From: Aestuariivivens sediminicola
GTDB lineage: Bacteria > Bacteroidota > Bacteroidia > Flavobacteriales > Flavobacteriaceae
Reading direction: 5' to 3'
Assembly: GCF_022662015.1 (NCBI RefSeq)
Contig: NZ_JAKMCM010000006.1
Location: forward strand, 62,001 to 126,000
Length of the DNA: 64,000 nucleotides
The notes under the pieces were generated by a model. That model saw only the letters and a program-made list of their open reading frames with translations, made no database searches and had not been told where the DNA came from. The position numbers and the translations under genes were made by a program. Shown one piece after another: positions 46,389 through 54,499 of the stretch; the first letter of the stretch is position 1; each line of letters starts with the position of its first letter.

Positions 46389-48622
46389 AATGCCTGTATT
46401 TTATTTTTTTTCTTCAGTCTAATTACTATCCAGGGAACTAGAATAAGGTCGTATAAAAGTGCCATGAATATGTTCATAGCAACGAATATTCCTAAATAAT
46501 AAATAGGTTTATAATTCGAAAAGATCATTATTAGAAAACCTATGCATATAACAAAGGTTGTCTTTATCAGTGCGGATGATACCTGTTTTAATGCCAAACC
46601 TATATTTCCCTTGCGCCTGTAGGCGTGCAACAGATAGATGGTATCATCCACAGAGACTCCGAGAGATATAGAAGCCACCAGTACGGTTCCAACATCCAAA
46701 TTCACACCAATCAGCCCCATGATTCCCAACGTGTTTACCACCGGGAGTACATTGGGAAGAATTCCAGTCAGAGAAATATTGTTAATTCCGAATATTAGAA
46801 TAATTACCATTGAGATAATAAAAAATGAGAACCCAAGACTAGTCATCTGGCTCTCCAATATTTTCGTGTTTAGCCCTGCATAAAGCATCGATACCCCAGT
46901 AATGAAATATTCCGGAGGGTCATCTTTAAAAAATGAATTTATCTTTAATGTAATTTCTTCGGCCAACATTCGGGATTCCTGATTACTAATAAAATTCGTA
47001 TTGACGATTAACCTTAATTGCTCGTTTTCCTCGGCATAAAAGCGTTCTAAATAGTCTGATGACTTTATCATTTTAATTAAATTACTTCCTGGTAGAAGAT
47101 CAAATCCAAACTCATGGTAGAAATCAAATATGGATAAACAGTATTGGATTTTCGGCATGGTTTCAAGGTATTCTTCAAGGGCCCCGATTTCATTTATGAA
47201 TTCTGGAAGTGAATCTTTTTCGAAGTGCTTGGTCGATATAATAACTTCCAATGGTTGCGTACCTGTAAAACGGGATTCAACAATTTCTTTGTCTTCAATA
47301 ACCTTGTGGTCTGATTTAAAAAATCTAAACACATCTGTCTCAATAGTTAACAGAGAGATTCCATAAATGGAAATGATGGTCATTAAAGCAACAAAGATCA
47401 AAGTCCCCGGACTTTTAATGATTTTTGATCTCATATAAATAGTTATCCATCTTTCGGTCGAGAACTGAGACAAATTCGCTGTTGATGAAAACCATTTAGG
47501 AAAAGTATTAAAGAATATGATGATCAGGATGCAGCTAACAACGAAAGATATGGAAATGCCCAAAGCACAATATATTCCAAAGATACGAATGGGCTCAATA
47601 GAGCTAAATGCAAATGACATTAAAGCGAGCGATGTGGTGATATTGCTAAGCAGTCCTGGTAAAAACACCTCTTGAAGTGAAGACTCAAGGATTTGTGATC
47701 TTGTAATATTTGGGTTGTAAAAGTGTTTAATTCTACTTAAGAAATGAATCGAGAAGGTGGAGCTTGTCACCAAAATTACTAAGGGAATAATACCACTTAA
47801 CATATCAATGGACCCACCATTTGCTGCAAATATGCCAAGAGTTGTAACAATTGACAGAATAGACGTGATTAAGGGAATAATTGCAAAAACAATATTTCTG
47901 AATATTAGTATCAGGATCACAAATATTATTGAGAGAGAAAGAAAGAGAAAGGTTCCTGATTGTGATGTCGCGAGTTTTGTCGCCTCAATGGAAAGCACTT
48001 TTCCGCTATAAAAATGAAAATTAGTAACCTCACCTGAGGTTCGTATTATATTTTTGAGCTTTGAATAAAGACTGTCTTGATTGATTTCGGGTGTTTGGTA
48101 AATATGAAAAACGGTAGCTTTTCGATCAGCGGAAATAATATTATTGAGTATTTTATCGAATCTATCAATTTGGTTTTCAACAGTTAAGGGGTTAATGTCT
48201 CTGGACGGAATTAGTGGTCTTGACAGTATTCCAAATGGGCTTTGAATAGGAATTCTAATCGTATTCAAGCTAACCAGGTGAGAAATACCTTCGAGTTCCG
48301 AGATACTGTCCGAAATTGACCTAACTTTTTCAAGTCCGGATATCGAAATTAGACTATCATTTCGGTAAACAAGTATGAAGTATTGGTCATTTCCAAATGA
48401 AGAGACATAATCTGAATAGTTTCTATATTCTAGATCTTTTTTGTTAAACCAATGTTCGAAATCATTATTTGGTTCAATAACTAATAATTTATTAAGAAAT
48501 ATCCCAATGAATAAGAGGAACGAACCCAATAATACCCACCTGTATCGAAGACAAATCGATATTAGATGCTTCGAAAAATTATTCTGATTAATATTTTTAC
48601 CAATTCTCATTTTACGATTCAC
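46385..48622 (-). CDS. MMPL/RND superfamily transporter of the lipid-like operon
   Basis: This 745-residue protein has about twelve membrane segments in two halves, each with one large extracytoplasmic loop (about 55-225 and 415-580). Hallmarks are FLSLSIIFVILILIFRN, the segment GGSIDMLSGIIPLVILVTSSTFSIHFLSRIKHF near residue 270, and DVGTVLVASISLGVSVDDTIYLLHAYRRKGN near 660 (the GxSVDDTI pattern of patched/MMPL/HpnN-type proteins). Such proteins move lipids such as hopanoids, mycolates or sterols across the envelope, so it is a likely exporter of the operon's product. An internal ATG four codons in is a possible alternative start. It overlaps the following rSAM gene by 4 bases. Confidence 0.88.
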   Translation of the reverse strand: MNRKMRIGKNINQNNFSKHLISICLRYRWVLLGSFLLFIGIFLNKLLVIEPNNDFEHWFNKKDLEYRNYSDYVSSFGNDQYFILVYRNDSLISISGLEKVRSISDSISELEGISHLVSLNTIRIPIQSPFGILSRPLIPSRDINPLTVENQIDRFDKILNNIISADRKATVFHIYQTPEINQDSLYSKLKNIIRTSGEVTNFHFYSGKVLSIEATKLATSQSGTFLFLSLSIIFVILILIFRNIVFAIIPLITSILSIVTTLGIFAANGGSIDMLSGIIPLVILVTSSTFSIHFLSRIKHFYNPNITRSQILESSLQEVFLPGLLSNITTSLALMSFAFSSIEPIRIFGIYCALGISISFVVSCILIIIFFNTFPKWFSSTANLSQFSTERWITIYMRSKIIKSPGTLIFVALMTIISIYGISLLTIETDVFRFFKSDHKVIEDKEIVESRFTGTQPLEVIISTKHFEKDSLPEFINEIGALEEYLETMPKIQYCLSIFDFYHEFGFDLLPGSNLIKMIKSSDYLERFYAEENEQLRLIVNTNFISNQESRMLAEEITLKINSFFKDDPPEYFITGVSMLYAGLNTKILESQMTSLGFSFFIISMVIILIFGINNISLTGILPNVLPVVNTLGIMGLIGVNLDVGTVLVASISLGVSVDDTIYLLHAYRRKGNIGLALKQVSSALIKTTFVICIGFLIMIFSNYKPIYYLGIFVAMNIFMALLYDLILVPWIVIRLKKKNKIQAL

Positions 48623-48650
48623 ATAATTCCGAAACGAAAATAATTTTCAA

Positions 48651-49751
48651 TTATAATAGCTTTCCGTATACCCTATACGTTTTATAAATTCTTGTGCCAA
48701 TTAATTCCGCTATTTTTCGAACTTTATAATTGTCCTCCATGATCCATGAAAATTCAACATGTTCATAATTTGATCTTATCATATTAATAATGGCCTCATT
48801 GTAAAGAACACTTCCTAACCCAAATGGCTGATATTTATTTTTAACGCCGAGGGTGACCACGCGCAGCCCTTTAATTTTTTTTTGACTCCAAAGCAGTTTT
48901 ACAATTCCTGTGGGAAATAGCCGCCCATTCTGTATCTTTTTAAATATTTCATTGTAATCAGGTAGGCACATGATAAATCCTATGGGTTCATCGTCAATTT
49001 CTGCTATGAAAACCATTTTTGGATCGATGATAGTTCTAAGATCCTTTGCCAAATGTCTAAATTCATCCGAGTCCATGGGCACAAAACCCCAATGTTTAGA
49101 CATAGCATCGTTATATACTCCTTCAATCTTCAATATTTCCGAATAGAAATCATTCATATTCGGATTTCTCAATGTTAAATTGAACTTGTTCTTGATTCTC
49201 TCTGCAATTAGCTTTATTTTATTAGGGAGCCTAATCTCGTTTCTATGAGCTTGGTATGCATAAAAGTCCTTGACTTTTGAATATCCTGCTCGTTGAATAT
49301 TATGATCATAATAATCATAGTTATAGGGCATCATGATAAAAGGGGAATGTTCAAATCCCGCTGTCAATACACCCATCTCATAGTTTATGCTAGGGGATAC
49401 CGGACCTGTAATTTCCTTAATATTGCGTTCACTCATGTCCATTTCAACTTGATGAAAAAGATGATCAAATACATCTTGATCATCAATGGCATGGAGATAT
49501 CCAAAATACCCCTTACTCGATCTTTTGTCATACAATGATGCTATTCGTCCCTCTATTTTTTCACCGTTTCTTGCCAGATGAAATTTCACTTCGAAATTTT
49601 TATAGAAGGGGTTTTTGACTCTGTCGAATCGCTTTTTTTCCGATATTTTAAGTGGTGGAACCCAATACCTATCTTGATGGAATAGTTGATATGGATAATT
49701 TATGAAATCATCTAAATTTAATTTATCTGATACTTTTTCTACAGTTATCAT
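48651..49751 (-). CDS. GNAT-fold acyltransferase-like protein of the lipid-like operon
   Basis: This 366-residue protein starts with a segment (FPYQLFHQDRYWVPPLK-type pattern near residues 16-35, then NPFYKNFEVKFHLA) seen in large GNAT-like proteins of the YghO type. GPVSPSINYEMGVLTAGF at about 115-132 and SKHWGFVPMDSDEFRHLAKDL at about 218-238 follow. A C-terminal GNAT core has VFIAEIDDEPIGFIMCLPDYNEI and VTLGVKNKYQPFGLGSVLYNEAI (CoA loop at about 310-325). It overlaps the upstream SDR gene by 4 bases. It may transfer an acyl group or modify a head group; this is inference from the operon. Confidence 0.8.
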   Translation of the reverse strand: MITVEKVSDKLNLDDFINYPYQLFHQDRYWVPPLKISEKKRFDRVKNPFYKNFEVKFHLARNGEKIEGRIASLYDKRSSKGYFGYLHAIDDQDVFDHLFHQVEMDMSERNIKEITGPVSPSINYEMGVLTAGFEHSPFIMMPYNYDYYDHNIQRAGYSKVKDFYAYQAHRNEIRLPNKIKLIAERIKNKFNLTLRNPNMNDFYSEILKIEGVYNDAMSKHWGFVPMDSDEFRHLAKDLRTIIDPKMVFIAEIDDEPIGFIMCLPDYNEIFKKIQNGRLFPTGIVKLLWSQKKIKGLRVVTLGVKNKYQPFGLGSVLYNEAIINMIRSNYEHVEFSWIMEDNYKVRKIAELIGTRIYKTYRVYGKLL

Positions 49752-50548
49752 AAGACCCCTCTTTTAATTCTGTCTTTTCTAATTACGCTGTCCAATTTTC
49801 TAAAGTAGAGTTTAGGTGCTACCACCCTAAACCAGCGTATAAATCTACCTTCCAAATTGCAATACACTTCAAATTTGTTTTTTTTCATACCATTCAGCAA
49901 TCTGACAGCAACCTGATCGGCACTCATTATTTTCGAATTCTTTGTTATGGCCAGGCATTCAGGTAACGTTTCTTTTTTTTCTATTTCCAGCATTGGGGTA
50001 TCCGTATCGGACGGATAAATTATGGTTAGACCAACACCATAGTCTCTTGCTTCCATACGCAGGCATTCTGCTAGTCCGGAAAGAGCAAATTTCGCTGGTG
50101 AATATCCTCCGTACCCGATAGCGCTGAAATACCCAGCAACGCTCGATACAATTCCTATTTTCCCACTTTTTCTTTTTTTCATTGCTGGAATTATCGCCTT
50201 ATAAGCGTTGACTACTCCGAAATAATTGACGTCCATGTTTTCTCGAAGTTTAAAACTTTCTATGTCGTCTATTTTTCCGCAAAGCCTCTGCCCGGCACAA
50301 CATATAAGATATTGTATCGGATATTTTTCTTCAATACCATTTACTACATTCTGTAAATCGTTAAAATTTGAGACATCACAGGAGAATATCTCGACTTGTA
50401 CATCATACTCAGACCTGATTAGTCTTTTTGAAATTTCCAGTTTCTCTTTACTTCTGGAGACTAAGAATAACCGCGCTCCCTGTTGGGCAAGTCGGCAAGC
50501 TATTGCCTGTCCAATACCTGAACTTCCTCCTGTAATTAGTGCATTCAT
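49748..50548 (-). CDS. Short-chain dehydrogenase resembling 3-ketodihydrosphingosine reductase
   Basis: This 266-residue NAD(P)-dependent reductase has the cofactor loop GGSSGIG at residues 7-13, the CAG motif at about 84-86 (NAG in most SDRs), and a catalytic set of S136, Y149 and K153 (YSPAK). The stretch IIYPSDTDTP at 177-185 and the C-terminal LDSVIRKDRIKRG are strikingly like the eukaryotic 3-ketodihydrosphingosine reductase (YPPDTDTP and FDSIVRR). This is why I favour a 3-keto-sphingoid reductase role, which follows an alpha-oxoamine synthase step. Such a synthase is encoded two genes upstream. The N-acyltransferase-like gene overlaps by 4 bases. Other SDR substrates are possible. Confidence 0.87.
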   Translation of the reverse strand: MNALITGGSSGIGQAIACRLAQQGARLFLVSRSKEKLEISKRLIRSEYDVQVEIFSCDVSNFNDLQNVVNGIEEKYPIQYLICCAGQRLCGKIDDIESFKLRENMDVNYFGVVNAYKAIIPAMKKRKSGKIGIVSSVAGYFSAIGYGGYSPAKFALSGLAECLRMEARDYGVGLTIIYPSDTDTPMLEIEKKETLPECLAITKNSKIMSADQVAVRLLNGMKKNKFEVYCNLEGRFIRWFRVVAPKLYFRKLDSVIRKDRIKRGVL

Positions 50549-51741
50549 ACGTATTTCATTTTGACACTATGCTTCTCTTTTACCGGTGTATCGGATTTAA
50601 AAATATTGATCTCCCTTAGGTTTGTCTGAGGGAATATGTATCGTTTCAGCTTATGAATGACATGATGAATTATTCTAATATTGCTATGGTAATAGATAAA
50701 CCTTTGTTTAGGATATCCACCAATTTGCTGCTTTGACCAATAAGCCGTCTGTCCGAGAAAGATTTTTTTGCAACTCGAATTTATTGCCAGATTCACTATG
50801 GCATATAACAAGTTAAAATATGGATCATACATGCTATTTTTATATTGTGGTAGTCCACAGAACATAAAGTGAAGGCCACGACCTTCCTTGATAAGCAAGG
50901 CGGTAGCAAGAACTTCGTTCCCATTCTTGATCTCCAGATATTCCATTTTATGTTGAAATACTTTAAATAGCAGTTTGAAGAATTCGTAGGGAAGTGTTTC
51001 GAGTTTGGTCGTTGCTCTTTGCATTATAGCCATGTAGCCCCGATAAAATTCCTCCGCTGAATGGGAGTTATAGGAATTCATTTGCATTCCTGTTTTTTTT
51101 ACATTGAACAAAAAATTTCTTTCATCTATGTTTAATTTAGCAAGCCCTTTCTTTATCTTTCTTCGGTAATGATGTTTGAGGGAATTGACATAATCTTCAA
51201 ATGAATCCCAATGCACATCCATTTCCATATACGGCAGGCTAAAGGCCTGTATAAATCCATGATCTGATAAAATTTTAAATATATGGTTTTCGTTTTCCGA
51301 GATCTCCTTAAAAAAGAGGTGATTTATATTTCTGCTCTTGGCGATCTTCTTCATGTAGGACACTACCGATTCAAGTATCGGACCTGAATCTAATCCTTTC
51401 CTGATCACAAGATTTCTTTGACCAAGGGAAATAGGAAGACCACACATCAACACATCAACCATCATAAAGTTATTAAAGTATCTTCTAAGGAATTTGATCC
51501 AGCTTGTCTTGTATTGCATTAGGCAATCCAACTCAATCCTGAATTTACTCAGGCAGGCTGTGGCAACTAGGAGACTTTCTCTATATATCAAAAGATACCA
51601 ATGATCGGTCTGCTCCTCTTTAATGTCTTCAAGTAGACCTATGAAGTCGTGTTTATGATATATTTCACTTGAGGGAACCAGAGAATCCCATAATTCAGAT
51701 TCGATATCATGAATACTCTTGTATGGTATTAGCTTTAACAT
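50545..51741 (-). CDS. FemAB/GNAT-type N-acyltransferase of the lipid-like operon
   Basis: This 398-residue protein has a double-GNAT build. In the middle is FEDYVNSLKHHYRRKIKKGLAKL at about residues 168-190, the basic motif of FemAB-like/peptidoglycan-interpeptide-type enzymes and of their relatives. YLEIKNGNEVLATALLIKEGRGLHFMFCGL at about 275-305 and KKIFLGQTAYWSKQQIGGYP at about 335-355 follow. Bacterial ceramide synthases described in Caulobacter belong to this broad acyltransferase superfamily, so N-acylation of the sphingoid-like amine is the favoured role. Its start overlaps the synthase gene by 35 bases, an unusually long overlap. The acyl donor and exact reaction are inferred. Confidence 0.78.
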   Translation of the reverse strand: MLKLIPYKSIHDIESELWDSLVPSSEIYHKHDFIGLLEDIKEEQTDHWYLLIYRESLLVATACLSKFRIELDCLMQYKTSWIKFLRRYFNNFMMVDVLMCGLPISLGQRNLVIRKGLDSGPILESVVSYMKKIAKSRNINHLFFKEISENENHIFKILSDHGFIQAFSLPYMEMDVHWDSFEDYVNSLKHHYRRKIKKGLAKLNIDERNFLFNVKKTGMQMNSYNSHSAEEFYRGYMAIMQRATTKLETLPYEFFKLLFKVFQHKMEYLEIKNGNEVLATALLIKEGRGLHFMFCGLPQYKNSMYDPYFNLLYAIVNLAINSSCKKIFLGQTAYWSKQQIGGYPKQRFIYYHSNIRIIHHVIHKLKRYIFPQTNLREINIFKSDTPVKEKHSVKMKYV

Positions 51742-53005
51742 TATTTTTTAATCCACATTCTATTTTTTCAATGATATAATCAAGTTCTTCAACGCGCATG
51801 TCCGCATTCATACAAATTCTAAGTCTTCCCTCATTAAAGGGAACTGCGGGGAATACTGCCGCGGGCGATAAAATTTTATGTCTAAAAAGAAATGCCGACA
51901 GTTCTAGGGTTTGTTTCCTGGCACCCACAATGATTGGTGTTATCTGGGATTGAGAAATTCCCGTATTCAGTCCAATTTGCCTGCATGAATTCAAGAAATA
52001 ATTAGTATTCTTCCAAAGGGATTCAATCTTTTCGGGATGCCTGTCAATTATTTCCAGAGACTTAATGATAGCGGCAACAGAGCCTAAATTCAATGCCGAA
52101 GAAAAGACATAGGGAGAAGATTGATGTTGAAGGAATATGATTAACTCCCGACTTCCACCGATGAATCCACCATTAGAAGGTATAGCTTTAGACAAGGAAG
52201 AAGTCCATATATCTACCTCCTTGGCATCGATTCCAAAATGTTCATTAACTCCTCTTCCGGTCTTTCCTAGGATACCAAAGGAATGAGCCTCATCTATAAC
52301 GAGGAAGAATTCGTATTTTTTCTTGAGTAAGATAAGATTTGGTAGATCCAAAATACTTCCATCCATGGAATAGATGCCTTCAACAATTACGAATATGCGT
52401 TTATGAGTAGACAATTCTTTGAGTTTGAGTTCAAGGTCTTCCATATTGTTATGGCTAAACTTTTCGAAATTGGACTTCGCCATAGAAAGTGCATCCATGA
52501 TACTCATATGTATTTTTTCATCTATCAGCACCGTGTCTTTTGGATCGATAAGTGCCGAAGCGATCGCCAGATTAGCCATATATCCCGATGTGTAGGTTAT
52601 GGTGGCCTCTGTTCCTTTAAATACAGCCAGTTTGTGTTCCAGTTCTTCGTGCAGCACATGAGAGCCACTAAGGAGTCTAACACCTCCTGTGCTGGTCCCA
52701 TATTTGTCGATGGTCTTAATAGTACTGGCTTCAATTTCCCGATTCCCGATTAAGCCCAGGTAATCGTAAGAAGATACATTGAGAAAATTTCTTTTCCCGA
52801 GCTGAATTTTACTGGTGGATTTTAATTCCCCACTTTGGAGATAGTTATACTGTCCTTTTGAAACAGTTTTTGAGATTAGGCGACTCCAAAAAGATGAAAT
52901 TTGAGTTTGCAAAAGTTTCTGACCAAATCTATGTGACTTATCAGATAAAAAATATCCTGAGAAAGGATCCTTCGGAAGATTATTTACAACTTTTTTATTT
53001 TTCAT
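51707..53005 (-). CDS. Alpha-oxoamine synthase, serine palmitoyltransferase/KBL-like
   Basis: This 432-residue class II PLP aminotransferase-fold enzyme condenses an amino acid with an acyl-CoA or acyl-ACP, releasing CO2. Motifs: YGTSTGGVRLLSGSHVLHEELE at 102-123, the DEAHSFGILGKTGRGV stretch at 238-253 (cofactor aspartate and stacking His), and PLP Lys273 in SLSKAIPSNGGFIGG. The N-terminus is longer by about 60 residues than BioF/Kbl, as in serine palmitoyltransferases. Members differ by amino acid used: serine gives 3-ketosphinganine, alanine or glycine give other products, cysteate gives capnine. The neighbours point to a sphingoid-like product. It starts 2 bases after the preceding gene's stop. 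Confidence 0.87.
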   Translation of the reverse strand: MKNKKVVNNLPKDPFSGYFLSDKSHRFGQKLLQTQISSFWSRLISKTVSKGQYNYLQSGELKSTSKIQLGKRNFLNVSSYDYLGLIGNREIEASTIKTIDKYGTSTGGVRLLSGSHVLHEELEHKLAVFKGTEATITYTSGYMANLAIASALIDPKDTVLIDEKIHMSIMDALSMAKSNFEKFSHNNMEDLELKLKELSTHKRIFVIVEGIYSMDGSILDLPNLILLKKKYEFFLVIDEAHSFGILGKTGRGVNEHFGIDAKEVDIWTSSLSKAIPSNGGFIGGSRELIIFLQHQSSPYVFSSALNLGSVAAIIKSLEIIDRHPEKIESLWKNTNYFLNSCRQIGLNTGISQSQITPIIVGARKQTLELSAFLFRHKILSPAAVFPAVPFNEGRLRICMNADMRVEELDYIIEKIECGLKNNVKANTIQEYS

Positions 53006-53007
53006 AT

Positions 53008-54489
53008 TTAAAATATATTCTCCTGTAAATCATGTAAAGTCCGATACCGCAATCCTGCGGTCTCTGGACCTCGATCCATTGCTTCCTTGATTAATCTTTG
53101 ATTATGATGCCAATGGGCAAATCTGAATTGTAAGTAGCATTTTAATATACCTTTAATTAAGCGGAATCTATTGGCCTTATACCATGGGGGTAACTTTCGA
53201 ATTGCATGTTTTTTGACCCTACCCATATTCATGCAGGTTTTAACATAAAGCCAGAGTAACTTTTGGTAATATTTTTTTAAAGAGTCACTGGTAGGTAACA
53301 GGATATGTGAAAGATCCCATAAACCATGGGCTTTTCTGGGCACCGTGATTTGAGATTTCAATCTAACATATTCAAGAGTCCCCGGAAGGGGAGTGAGTGG
53401 TGATATATTTACGTATATCAGTCCAGTCTCCTTAATAAATTTATATAGTCGCTTCCAATCTTCATCAGTATAATCAGGTTGAGGTATTAAAGAGCCATAT
53501 GTCTCCACGCCGTTTCGCGATAGTACTTTGATGGCCTCATAATTAAAATCTACCGAGCACTCTTTATTCATCGAATTCAATTCTGCGTTGGTCGATGCTT
53601 CCAAACCAATCAAAACAGCTGTTAAGCCAATTTCAGACCATTCTTTTATAATCGTTTCATTTTTGGCGATGAAGTCGGCTCTTCCAAAGACTAAGAATTT
53701 CTTTCGGATACCGCGTTCAATTATTAGTTCTCGTAACCGTTCCAGACGTTTAGGTTTTATTAGAAATATGTCATCAACAATATAAACGTCCTCTTGCTCG
53801 ATCATTTCAAGTTCGCTGGCGATATGCTCTGGACTTCGAGAGAAAACTTTTCCATTTGTTATTGTCCAATTGTAGCAAAAATTACATTTGTACCAACATC
53901 CCCATGTGGTCTTGATGGTCGCTAAAGGTTCATGAAAGATGTAATAGTATTTGTGACTTAAGTGCTTTACCAGATCCCTGCGCGGAAAGGGTAGTTCGTC
54001 CATATTTTCCATGGGCTCAGGTTCTGACGTCGTATACAGTTTATTGGGTCCTAAGGGAAATGCAAGCCCGGGTATATTAATTAGTGATATACCTCGTTCT
54101 TTAAAGTCAATAATTTTAGAAAAAGTCTTGATGCCATCTCCCATTGCAATGACATCAACTGAAGTATCTATAAAATCATTCGGACATTTTGTTGCATGTA
54201 CTCCTCCAACTACATTAAGACAATTAGGGTTCTTACGTTTTATTTTTCTGCAAATTTTTATGACCTCATTTACTCCTGTGATATAGCAATTTAATCCAAC
54301 TAAGTCGGGTCTAAATTGTTCTAAGATTTTTGAGAGTCGATTTTCGACAAGGCAATCAAATATCTTGATTTTGTGTTTTGCACTGACACCTGCTGCAACA
54401 TACTCTAAACCTAATGGCTCACAAACCATTAAGTTTTTCAAGCCAATGGTGAATTTTGATACAGGCGGTCTTATTAATAATATGTTCAT
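53008..54489 (-). CDS. Radical SAM protein with B12-binding-like N-terminal domain (rSAM-2)
   Basis: This 493-residue protein has an N-terminal Rossmann domain (about 1-125; IRPPVSKF, VVGGVHATKCP, VDVIAMGDGIKTF). The radical SAM site is C198-x3-C202-x2-C205 (TTWGCWYKCNFCYNW). Barrel landmarks are YIVDDIFLIKPKRLERL, LTAVLIGLEASTNAEL and VNISPLTPLPGTLEY. A basic C-terminal tail (FAHWHHNQRLIKEA) follows. The cobalamin motif DxHxxG is absent. It differs in sequence from rSAM-1 and rSAM-3, which resemble each other, so it should carry out a different step. Related families include hopanoid-associated and C-methylating enzymes. Spacing is 10 bases after rSAM-3. Confidence 0.87.
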   Translation of the reverse strand: MNILLIRPPVSKFTIGLKNLMVCEPLGLEYVAAGVSAKHKIKIFDCLVENRLSKILEQFRPDLVGLNCYITGVNEVIKICRKIKRKNPNCLNVVGGVHATKCPNDFIDTSVDVIAMGDGIKTFSKIIDFKERGISLINIPGLAFPLGPNKLYTTSEPEPMENMDELPFPRRDLVKHLSHKYYYIFHEPLATIKTTWGCWYKCNFCYNWTITNGKVFSRSPEHIASELEMIEQEDVYIVDDIFLIKPKRLERLRELIIERGIRKKFLVFGRADFIAKNETIIKEWSEIGLTAVLIGLEASTNAELNSMNKECSVDFNYEAIKVLSRNGVETYGSLIPQPDYTDEDWKRLYKFIKETGLIYVNISPLTPLPGTLEYVRLKSQITVPRKAHGLWDLSHILLPTSDSLKKYYQKLLWLYVKTCMNMGRVKKHAIRKLPPWYKANRFRLIKGILKCYLQFRFAHWHHNQRLIKEAMDRGPETAGLRYRTLHDLQENIF

Positions 54490-54499
54490 CAGTAAATGT

